Below, one piece after another: positions 1 through 4,569 of a DNA stretch of 5,316 nucleotides. The DNA is taken from positions 1-5,316 of the forward strand of contig JAITCS010000049.1 in the NCBI GenBank assembly GCA_031282935.1, read 5' to 3'. A program made the translations under genes and the position numbers. A model generated the notes under the pieces. That model ran no database searches and had not been told where the DNA came from. It saw only the letters and a list, made by a program, of their open reading frames with translations. Each line of letters begins with the position of its first letter. Position 1 is the first letter of the stretch. This DNA comes from Cellulomonadaceae bacterium (GTDB lineage: Bacteria > Actinomycetota > Actinomycetes > Actinomycetales > Cellulomonadaceae).

Positions 1-56
1 TTCTACGGAGGGCCAGGAGGGATTTGGGAGCGTAGCGTCCGCCACGGGCCCAACCC
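1..56 (-). repeat. Partial copy D of the 3'-end dispersed repeat, cut by the window edge
   Basis: Read on the minus strand, this stretch opens with GGGCCCGTGGCGG, then a GCTACGCTCCC block and a CCCTCCTGGCCCTC block, which align with the first half of the copies at 57-160, 1411-1513 and 4153-4245. It follows directly on the 57-160 copy in the same orientation, so the two form a tandem pair with a unit of about 100 bp. It is the most diverged copy, for example CGGACGCTACGC against CGGTCGCTTCGC. The hairpin half lies outside the window. No coding potential is evident. Confidence 0.75.
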
Positions 57-160
57 ACGGGGGTTCGGTGACCGACGCAGATCGAGAGGAAAATCCGCTC
101 GCGGATTTTACCGAGGCCCAGGAGGGAATAGGGAGCGAAGCGACCGCCACAGGCTTAACC
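57..160 (-). repeat. Copy A of the 3'-end dispersed repeat, with perfect hairpin
   Basis: A roughly 100-bp unit on the minus strand, about 90% identical by eye to copy B (1411-1513). It holds, in order, GCCTGTGGCGG, CGCTTCGCTCCC, CCCTCC, a hairpin, and TCGGTCACCGA. The hairpin is the perfect inverted repeat AAAATCCGCTCGCGGATTTT at 90-109, with a 2-base centre (4-base loop if the innermost pair opens). The unit lies downstream of the deacetylase stop at 208 and on the same strand, so it would be transcribed as part of that gene's 3' end. The A-run/T-run hairpin could act as a weak bidirectional terminator. Confidence 0.85.
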
Positions 161-164
161 AACA

Positions 165-199
165 GAACGTTCCAACCACCGGAACATTCCAACCACCGG
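165..199 (-). repeat. Two tandem 17-bp units containing CCGGTGGTTGG
   Basis: Two near-perfect copies of a 17-bp unit, differing at one base (GAACGTTCC against GAACATTCC, each followed by AACCACCGG on the plus strand). On the minus strand they read CCGGTGGTTGGAA and sit between the deacetylase stop codon and repeat copy A. The CCGGTGGTTG core is the same as in the tandem units at 5162-5212, so both belong to one short-repeat family. Confidence 0.75.
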
Positions 200-207
200 G
201 CGGGCCG

Positions 208-1152
208 CTAGCAGATGTTGTCGGGGACTTGGACGGGGGTGGGGCGCTGGTCGGGCGGCGCGGGACGGCAGAGCTGCAAACCGCGCTCGCCCAGCCCGGC
301 GTGAATCCGGTCCAACGCCGAAACCGAAAAACCGGCGTGCTGCAAGTGCATCAGCACGTTATCGCCCGGCTCGGCGCGTTCGAGCACCTCCGCGACCACG
401 CGATCCTCCGACCGCCCGCCGCCGCGCCAATCGTTGGTGTCCAGGGTCCAAAACACGATGCGCATACCCACCGACTCGGCAGCCTCGGTGACCATCGCGT
501 TGAAGGCGCCAAACGGCGGACGCAGCAGGTTGGACTCGACGGGGCCGGTGATTTGGCTGATCACCTGGCTGCGGCTCAGGCGCGTGAGGTCGGGGTGGGT
601 GTTGCTGTGGTTGCCCACCCAGTGCCCGCGCTCGCGAATAATTTGGTTCAGGTCGAGGCCCCAGCGGTTGTACATCTGCCAACAGTTGCCGTGCGGGAAG
701 ATGAGCAGGCCAATGTCCAGGTTGGTGGCGTGGTCGAGCACCTCAATCAGGCGGTCGGGGTCGGCAATGCAGTCGTCGTAAGTGAGCAAAACCCTATCCG
801 TCCAGTTCGGGCCGCGTCCGACATTCCAGGGTTGCGGCTCCCACTGCGGTTCCGGCTCGTTGTCGCTTGCTGCTCCGTTGTCGGTGTCAGTATTTGCGTC
901 GCCGTTTTCCGCGCCTTCGTAATCTTCACCGGGGCCGTCGGCTGGCAAACCCGTGTCCGCCAAGTCTTCCTCCGTACCAAACTCTGGCGCGAACGGGCCC
1001 TTCTCCGCGAGCGGAACCAGCGGGTTACTAACTCCGGCGACAACCGGGGGGACAGCACTTGCGGTATTGTAAATCGTCAATCCGGCCACTACTACTGATA
1101 CTGCTACTGCGGCCAAAATGATTCGGCCGCCACGCGGGTGATTACGACGCAC
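208..1152 (-). CDS. Secreted polysaccharide deacetylase (NodB-fold, carbohydrate esterase family 4)
   Basis: Probably removes N-acetyl (or O-acetyl) groups from a cell-wall polysaccharide such as peptidoglycan, outside the membrane. Numbering is for the 314-residue product. Residues 1-33 form a signal peptide: basic start RRNHPRGGR, hydrophobic core, then NTASA as a signal-peptidase site. An acidic, low-complexity linker (about 58-103) follows. The catalytic domain shows all five NodB motifs: TYDDC (Asp126 catalytic base, Asp127 metal ligand), HSNTH (His182 and His186 metal ligands), RPPFG (211-215), DTNDW (238-242) and LMH (His269). Cys replaces the usual Gly in motif 1, and with three further Cys, one at the very C-terminus, it suggests two disulfides. 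The frame stays open up to a TTG at 1299 (363 residues). I prefer the GTG at 1152, which gives a classical signal peptide, has GGGGAA nearby (spacing is short) and leaves room for the divergent tRNA promoter. The family is certain; the start is not. Confidence 0.9.
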   Translation of the reverse strand: MRRNHPRGGRIILAAVAVSVVVAGLTIYNTASAVPPVVAGVSNPLVPLAEKGPFAPEFGTEEDLADTGLPADGPGEDYEGAENGDANTDTDNGAASDNEPEPQWEPQPWNVGRGPNWTDRVLLTYDDCIADPDRLIEVLDHATNLDIGLLIFPHGNCWQMYNRWGLDLNQIIRERGHWVGNHSNTHPDLTRLSRSQVISQITGPVESNLLRPPFGAFNAMVTEAAESVGMRIVFWTLDTNDWRGGGRSEDRVVAEVLERAEPGDNVLMHLQHAGFSVSALDRIHAGLGERGLQLCRPAPPDQRPTPVQVPDNIC

Positions 1153-1287
1153 TGCTTCCCCACAAAATCGTTGGTTTGTTGCGGGAATAGTAGCCCGCCG
1201 CGCTTGCGAAACTTGGGGTGGTGGCGCGTGGCTGTTCCGCCGAGAGCGCAAAATAGACGGTGATTTTATCGGCCAAGGTTTTCGCGC

Positions 1288-1293
1288 TAGAAT
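1288..1293 (+). promoter_or_regulatory. Candidate -10 box (TAGAAT) for tRNA-Thr
   Basis: TAGAAT matches the vegetative -10 consensus at five of six positions and would start transcription near 1300, giving a pre-tRNA leader of about 34 bases. The -35 region (TTTATC at 17-bp spacing) is poor. It lies inside the longest possible deacetylase frame, one reason to prefer the shorter start for that gene. Confidence 0.4.
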
Positions 1294-1333
1294 GGCCAAT
1301 GTCGGGGGTGCCGCGTGCGGCTGCTCCCGGCAG

Positions 1334-1406
1334 GCCGCCTTAGCTCAGCTGGTAGAGCGACGCTCTTGTAAAGCGTAGGTCATCGGTTCGAAGCCGATAG
1401 GCGGCT
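1334..1406 (+). tRNA. tRNA-Thr (anticodon UGU)
   Basis: A complete 73-base cloverleaf. The acceptor stem GCCGCCT pairs with AGGCGGC; the D arm is GCTC/GAGC with loop AGCTGGTA; the anticodon stem ACGCT/AGCGT encloses loop CTTGTAA, giving anticodon TGT, which reads ACA (and other ACN) threonine codons. The variable loop is AGGTC, and the T arm ATCGG/CCGAT has loop TTCGAAG. The discriminator base is T. The genome does not encode CCA (the next bases are CCC), so the tail must be added by a nucleotidyltransferase. The gene stands alone, divergent from the deacetylase, and is followed after four bases by repeat copy B. Confidence 0.97.
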
Positions 1407-1410
1407 CCCG

Positions 1411-1513
1411 CTGGTTGAGCCTGTGGCGGTCGCTGCGCTCCCTATTCCCTCCTAGCCTCGGTAAAATCCGCAAGCGGATTCTCCTCTCGGGCTGCGTCGG
1501 TCACCCAAACCCC
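1411..1513 (+). repeat. Copy B of the 3'-end dispersed repeat, directly behind tRNA-Thr
   Basis: The same roughly 100-bp unit as copies A and C: GGTTGAGCCTGTGGCGG, CGCTGCGCTCCC, CCCTCCTAGCCTC, then hairpin arms AAAATCCG and CGGATTCT around CAAG, then TCGGTCACCC. The hairpin has one A-C mismatch compared with copy A. It starts four bases after the tRNA 3' end and is sense to it, so it may form or overlap the 3' trailer that is removed during maturation. The TCGGTCACCGA palindrome seen in copies A and C is broken here by one base. Confidence 0.85.
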
Positions 1514-1535
1514 GTTGGTTGAGCCTGTCGAAACC
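1514..1535 (+). repeat. Short GGTTGAGCCTGTCGAAACC repeat element
   Basis: Begins like a new repeat unit (GGTTGAGCCTGT) but passes straight into CGAAACC, the last bases of the long unit, so it looks like the long unit with its middle deleted. It directly abuts copy B in the same orientation. Elements of this wording are abundant between genes in many actinobacteria; their role is unknown. Confidence 0.65.
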
Positions 1536-1556
1536 ACCCCCGCCCCGAACCCGCGC

Positions 1557-1596
1557 AAAGAAGTGGCTGGCAAGGCGTATTTACCTCACCAGCCAC
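1557..1596 (-). terminator. Rho-independent terminator of the Ig-like secreted protein gene
   Basis: On the minus strand, GTGGCTGGTGAGG pairs with CCTTGCCAGCCAC to form a continuous 13-bp stem, including two adjacent G-U pairs, around the 8-base loop TAAATACG. TTCTTT follows at once. The hairpin begins 68 bases after the stop codon of the 1664-2533 gene. The other strand has no T-run after the stem, so the site works in one direction. Confidence 0.8.
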
Positions 1597-1663
1597 CTGC
1601 TATCTACATGGGTCTATTACAGAGCCAAATAGGATTCATCCTAGATATTAGCGGAACTAGAGG

Positions 1664-2533
1664 TTACGGGTTGGCGAACATTCGGGTGAATGAATTGTTG
1701 GTCCGCCACCCAAATTGGCCCACTGAGAATGCGTTAGCAGGAGCTTCAACGCAATAGAAAGCCGTTATCTCACCACGGGCAGGAACTGTCACCGATTGCT
1801 GCCCCTGTGCGCTGTTCACACCGTAGAAAATTGAATCAAATGCACGGGGGCATCGCTGAACGAAAGGGAGGCCCTGCCGATTTTGGAAACCCAAAGAGTC
1901 GAGGATAGTTAGGGTTTGCGGGTTCGTGCTCTCATTAAACAGGCGAGCTTCCATTGCCCAGAAAGCGTTCCCTGGGAGCGGCTCAAAGAATCGCCCATTA
2001 CCACCCGTAACGTCCCCTCGTGCCCGCAACTGGGCGGTCACATCTATCGGAGCGCGGAAAGTACGAAGTATGTTAACGTTGGCGGGCGCCGCGAATCTAG
2101 TTTCTTGACCGAAGCGGATTGGGCCTTGCGCAACTTGGATGGAGGCGAGGGTCAGGGTGCGGTTGGCGAAACCGTCGCGGCGAGCCGTGACGCGCACGGA
2201 GAGTTCGGTGCCCGCGTCGGCGTTGCGGATGGTGTAGGTGCGCCCATTCGCGTTCGGGATTGGGTTGCCGTTGCGCAACCACTGGTAACGCCAAGAAGTC
2301 GGCGCCGGGCTGAACACGTTATTTCGACCAGTCACCTCAACGGTCTGCCCAACTTGACCATTCCCGTGAATTCGCGGGCTGCCCGAAACGTTAAACGTCC
2401 GATTATTATTACTCGCGGCCAGTTGAGCGGCAGCGGCATGTTCAGCGTTCACAGTCGAGACCGCTACCCCTCCCGCGATAGCCACAGCCAAGGCGGCTAC
2501 AGCCACCCGACCCCGCAAAGTTTGCTTAAGCAT
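1664..2533 (-). CDS. Secreted protein with one Ig-like domain and an unrecognised C-terminal domain
   Basis: A 289-residue exported protein of unknown function. Residues 1-30 are a signal peptide (MLKQTLRGR, hydrophobic AVAALAVAIAGGVAV, cleavage near VNA). Residues about 47-134 resemble the Ig-like modules found in many actinobacterial surface proteins: VGQTVEV, PTSWRYQWLRNGNPIPNA, RTYTIRNADAGTELSVRVTA, with the typical YQWLRNG and AD-G turn. The remaining 150 residues are rich in Asn, Phe and Arg and carry only two cysteines (228 and 261), which could form a disulfide; I do not recognise this part. There is no sortase motif or lipobox, so it is probably released or held by protein contacts. 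The ATG at 2533 is chosen because GAAGGGAA lies seven bases upstream and the signal peptide starts there; the frame continues 18 codons further without a better start. The gene is monocistronic, ends in a strong terminator and has a hairpin and parS upstream. Export and the Ig-like domain are well supported. Confidence 0.85.
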   Translation of the reverse strand: MLKQTLRGRVAVAALAVAIAGGVAVSTVNAEHAAAAQLAASNNNRTFNVSGSPRIHGNGQVGQTVEVTGRNNVFSPAPTSWRYQWLRNGNPIPNANGRTYTIRNADAGTELSVRVTARRDGFANRTLTLASIQVAQGPIRFGQETRFAAPANVNILRTFRAPIDVTAQLRARGDVTGGNGRFFEPLPGNAFWAMEARLFNESTNPQTLTILDSLGFQNRQGLPFVQRCPRAFDSIFYGVNSAQGQQSVTVPARGEITAFYCVEAPANAFSVGQFGWRTNNSFTRMFANP

Positions 2534-2540
2534 AAAGATG

Positions 2541-2548
2541 TTCCCTTC
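2541..2548 (-). promoter_or_regulatory. Ribosome binding site deciding the start of the Ig-like protein
   Basis: GAAGGGAA on the minus strand lies seven bases before the ATG at 2533. It is the clearest Shine-Dalgarno sequence in the window and settles the start in favour of this ATG over the in-frame upstream codons. Confidence 0.75.
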
Positions 2549-2576
2549 AAAAAGACACTTGCGGCAGGCTCCGCAA
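2549..2576 (-). promoter_or_regulatory. Terminator-like hairpin in the 5' leader of the Ig-like protein gene
   Basis: On the minus strand TTGCGG and CCGCAA form a perfect 6-bp stem around AGCCTG, followed by GTG and then TCTTTTT, which runs directly into the ribosome binding site. The shape is that of a short intrinsic terminator or attenuator placed before the start codon. No alternative antiterminator or ligand-binding fold could be seen, so the function is an inference. Confidence 0.4.
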
Positions 2577-2596
2577 TGCGCGGGCAACCCAAAAAT

Positions 2597-2610
2597 GTTT
2601 CACGTGAAAC
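2597..2610. promoter_or_regulatory. parS site (ParB-binding palindrome)
   Basis: GTTTCACGTGAAAC is a perfect 14-bp palindrome identical to the core of the bacterial parS consensus, the site bound by the chromosome partition protein ParB. It lies between the divergent genes starting at 2533 and 2915, 64 bases upstream of the Ig-like protein start. Chromosomal parS sites usually cluster near the replication origin. A second role in silencing or shaping transcription of the flanking genes is possible but not shown. No parA, parB or clear cluster of DnaA boxes is in the window. Confidence 0.85.
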
Positions 2611-2897
2611 GTTGGTCGCCCACCAGCGTAGGCCGCGCAAGATTTGATTCCGCCCAGCGGCAGTGCGGCTGCGACGGCGCGGTCTGGTAAATGCTCTCAA
2701 GGGGTGCCACCTACCGCAAACCTCAAGTTGTCCGGGTTTCAAAACCCGCTGTTTGGGAATGTCCGAAATTGTTCGGGAACCGCCCCCACCAGCACAAACG
2801 CCCGCCCAACCGCCTCGACCCAAATCAGCCAACAAAAGCCGTTGCCCGCCACCCCAAACAACAAACCGCACCACAGAGGAAATCGGCGGTTTGGGTT
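2611..2897. other. Non-coding intergenic stretch with inverted repeats and strong A/C bias
   Basis: No frame here looks like a real gene; the open frames give basic or low-complexity products without recognisable domains. Two small inverted repeats stand out: CGGGTTT/AAACCCG at 2733-2748 and CCGAA/TTCGG around ATTG at 2763-2776. From 2781 to 2880, 81 of 100 bases are A or C and only four are T, a marked strand asymmetry. An AGAGGAAA sequence near 2875 is too far from the next start to be its ribosome binding site. Confidence 0.6.
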
Positions 2898-2906
2898 TGG
2901 CATAAT
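2898..2906 (+). promoter_or_regulatory. Extended -10 promoter (TGGCATAAT) for the HTH-membrane gene
   Basis: TGG followed by CATAAT is an extended -10 element (TGn plus five of six consensus bases). Eight bases separate it from the GTG at 2915, so transcription could begin at the start codon itself, giving a leaderless mRNA as is frequent in actinobacteria. No ribosome binding site at normal spacing is present, in line with this. No convincing -35 box is visible. Confidence 0.55.
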
Positions 2907-2914
2907 TGGCACCC

Positions 2915-4141
2915 GTGAGCAGCAGAGGTCGCCAACAGCCAACCATATTGGCAAGCAACACTGCCCTCGACGCCACCCGCTGGACGCTAGATGAAATCAC
3001 GGTGGGCCTGCAAGAATTGCGTAACGCCGCCGATAACATGAGCTATGCGGACATCGCGAACGCTATCACGCGCGCTCGGATTGCCCGTGGTACGCCGCCC
3101 GCAGCAGCCAATTTGTCCCGCAGCACGGTGTACGACTGTTTCAAGCACGGGCGCAGCAGGTTGAACGCCCGGCTCGTTTCAGAAATTGTGACCATTTTGA
3201 CCGATGACCCAGCGGTGGGCGACCTTTATCGGCGGCGCTGCTTGGCTGCCCAACGCTCCGGTGAGGGTTTGTCCACGATTGAGGTAGCCGCAGAAACCCA
3301 AGTACCGGCGGAAGACGCACATCCGAAATATAAGGTGGTTTCGGCAGACGGGCGTACTGAAAAACTCGCGTCAACCGCCGTGGTTTCGACCGCCGCGCGC
3401 GCGAATAACCGCGCAGCAACAGCCGGGTCGCCGGGGCCAAACGGGAGGATGAAACCCGCCAACCCGCGCTTCACCGCCATCATGCTACTTGTGGGCATCG
3501 CTGCCAACATTGTACCGCACGCCGTTTTGCACACCGTGTTTGGTGACTACTTCCCGCTGTTCGCTGACATGCTCGGCACTGCGATTGTCGCCCTGCTGCT
3601 CGGCCCGGCCTGGGCGGTGCTCACCGCGCTGCTCAGCGCGTCCATGTTAGCACTCGCGAGCGGCAGTGTTATGCCATTGCTTTTTGCCCCAGTGGCACTA
3701 ATTGGGGCGCTGATCTGGGGTTTCGGCGTCTGGCGCTTCAAAATGGCTGTCACACTTCCCCGCTTTATCACCCTCAACGCAGCGGTCGGCACGGCATGTA
3801 CCCTGACCGCCCTCGCGGTGATCGCCGTGGTGCTGGGCGGCGATACCCAAATGTCGGTGGCCGAAAACATGACCAGTGCGGTAATGGCATTTGGAGTATC
3901 CAGGCTCATCGCCGTTTTTGTCACCAACTGGACTATGTCTTTGGCAGACAAAATGCTCGCTGGCCTCATAGCGCTCTTCTTGGCTGGCACCAGCCTGCGC
4001 AAATACGCCAACCCCAACCTGATGCAAGTGGTAGTTTCGCACAACGATTCAGCTAGTAGCCAGTATGACAATCATATAGCATTTTGGCGGCCCTGCCTCG
4101 CGGCATTTCTCGAGCGCAAACCGCTGGTTGACGCGCGGTAA
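2915..4141 (+). CDS. HTH domain fused to an ECF-transporter S-component-like membrane domain
   Basis: A 408-residue protein with two parts. Residues about 21-111 resemble the actinobacterial XRE-like helix-turn-helix domain: MSYADIANAI as the first helix and LSRSTVYDCFKHGRSRL as the recognition helix, with an insert between them, then a helix ending DLYRRRCLAAQRS. A polar, Ala/Thr-rich linker (about 115-184) follows. Residues about 186-358 are strongly hydrophobic, with about six membrane helices; FGDYFPLFADMLGTAIVALLLGPAWAVLTALLSA is reminiscent of the substrate-binding S components of ECF vitamin transporters. A 50-residue polar tail ends the protein. No EcfA ATPase or EcfT partner lies in the window, so a membrane-bound regulator sensing a small ligand is as likely as transport. 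GTG 2915 is preferred because of the promoter spacing; an in-frame TTG at 2906 lies inside the -10 box. The gene stands alone, with repeat copy C 12 bases behind it. The domain layout is fairly sure; the function is inferred. Confidence 0.8.
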   Translation: MSSRGRQQPTILASNTALDATRWTLDEITVGLQELRNAADNMSYADIANAITRARIARGTPPAAANLSRSTVYDCFKHGRSRLNARLVSEIVTILTDDPAVGDLYRRRCLAAQRSGEGLSTIEVAAETQVPAEDAHPKYKVVSADGRTEKLASTAVVSTAARANNRAATAGSPGPNGRMKPANPRFTAIMLLVGIAANIVPHAVLHTVFGDYFPLFADMLGTAIVALLLGPAWAVLTALLSASMLALASGSVMPLLFAPVALIGALIWGFGVWRFKMAVTLPRFITLNAAVGTACTLTALAVIAVVLGGDTQMSVAENMTSAVMAFGVSRLIAVFVTNWTMSLADKMLAGLIALFLAGTSLRKYANPNLMQVVVSHNDSASSQYDNHIAFWRPCLAAFLERKPLVDAR

Positions 4142-4152
4142 TTCGCGCGCCC

Positions 4153-4245
4153 GCCTGTGGCGGTCGCTTCGCTCCCTACTCCCTCCTAGCCTCGGTAGAA
4201 TCCACAAGCGGACTCTCCACTCGACCTGCGTCGGTCACCGAAACC
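4153..4245 (+). repeat. Copy C of the 3'-end dispersed repeat, behind the HTH-membrane gene
   Basis: The same unit as copies A and B, starting at GCCTGTGGCGG and ending at CACCGAAACC, only 12 bases after the stop codon and sense to the gene. It lacks the leading GGTTGA. The hairpin arms AGAATCCA/CGGACTCT around CAAG have diverged, yet the second pair is G-C where copy A has A-T, a compensatory change. Two other pairs are A-C mismatches. Confidence 0.85.
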
Positions 4246-4358
4246 ATACCGGGTCAAAACAATCCAAAAACCAGTCCCCGTCCGACTGCTCACCGCAGTC
4301 CCAGCCCACGCGAATGCCTAGGGGAATGCTTTCTGGGCGACGGAGAGATTTCTACCTG

Positions 4359-4380
4359 GCGCGGTTGCACCGCGCTCTTT
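4359..4380 (+). terminator. Terminator-like hairpin downstream of the HTH-membrane gene
   Basis: GCGCGGT and ACCGCGC form a perfect, GC-rich 7-bp stem around TGC, followed by TCTTT. It lies 217 bases after the stop codon of the HTH-membrane gene, beyond repeat copy C, and would stop plus-strand transcription before it meets the convergent toxin gene. The T-run is short, so efficiency is uncertain. Confidence 0.5.
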
Positions 4381-4417
4381 GGCCTGGGATTGCGCGCTGG
4401 CAGGGGCCTAAATGCCA

Positions 4418-4429
4418 CACTATATAGTG
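4418..4429. repeat. Perfect 12-bp palindrome CACTATATAGTG
   Basis: A full dyad symmetry in an AT-rich pocket of otherwise GC-rich DNA. It has the size and form of an operator for a small dimeric regulator, but no start codon with promoter follows on either strand, so it may be a leftover of a lost gene or element. Confidence 0.5.
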
Positions 4430-4457
4430 CTACATTGAGATATTCGCCGGGCACAAT

Positions 4458-4499
4458 TCTGCCTAAATGTAAAATAAGCATCTGCCCAAATGTAAAATA
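4458..4499 (+). repeat. Two direct repeats, possible relic of an IS21-type insertion-sequence end
   Basis: TCTGCCYAAATGTAAAATA occurs twice (4458-4476 and 4481-4499), 23 bases apart start to start, with one difference in 19 bases. A third partial match, GCCTAAATG, lies at 4406-4414. Repeated subterminal blocks of about 20 bp mixing CTGCC with TAAAAT are typical of IS21-family ends, and the second block is followed by TCCA, compatible with a CA terminus near 4503. No istA or istB remains and no matching second end is seen. The repeat itself is certain; its origin is an inference. Confidence 0.6.
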
Positions 4500-4569
4500 T
4501 CCACCGCCTCCGCAAAGGTGTGGCCTACCTCTATGATAACACGCCACTGGTCAGCCGGACAACAATCAG

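Larger units (their letters stand above)
4246..4569. other. Gene-free region between two convergent transcription units
   Basis: No credible coding sequence in any frame. It holds a 6-bp hairpin GACTGC/GCAGTC (4284-4300), a terminator-like hairpin (4359-4380), a perfect palindrome (4418-4429) and tandem direct repeats (4458-4499), each listed or described separately. The AT content rises sharply from about 4405 to 4500 compared with the flanks, which fits acquired or decayed mobile DNA. Confidence 0.6.

Noticed and set aside
229..1098. Long plus-strand open frame of 289 codons opposite the deacetylase
   Set aside because: It is the antisense of a gene with all NodB motifs; the product is Arg/Val/Ala-rich with no recognisable domain, as expected for a shadow frame in GC-rich DNA.
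1916..2647. Plus-strand open frame of 243 codons opposite the Ig-like protein gene
   Set aside because: The opposite strand has a signal peptide, ribosome binding site, Ig-like domain and terminator; this frame has none and looks like a shadow.
2763..2776. CCGAA/TTCGG inverted repeat as the operator of the HTH-membrane gene
   Set aside because: It lies more than 120 bases upstream of the -10 box and is short; no second copy at the promoter supports an operator role.
2644..2994. Possible small plus-strand gene in the A/C-rich stretch
   Set aside because: The product is Pro/Thr/Asn-rich low complexity without a domain and runs out of frame into the HTH-membrane gene.
2497..3039. Minus-strand open frame of 180 codons across the intergenic region
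   Set aside because: It overlaps the starts of both flanking genes, has no ribosome binding site, and its Gly/Trp/Val-rich stretches simply reflect the G/T-rich strand.
3270..3278. DnaA-box-like TTGTCCACG
   Set aside because: It is a single 8-of-9 match inside the HTH-membrane coding sequence, with no cluster nearby; not evidence for an origin here.
4458..4499. CRISPR array
   Set aside because: Only two units with a 4-base gap, no spacers of CRISPR length and no cas genes.
4290..4547. Minus-strand open frame of 85 codons downstream of the toxin
   Set aside because: It passes through the direct repeats, the palindrome and the hairpin, has no ribosome binding site, and no family pattern is visible.
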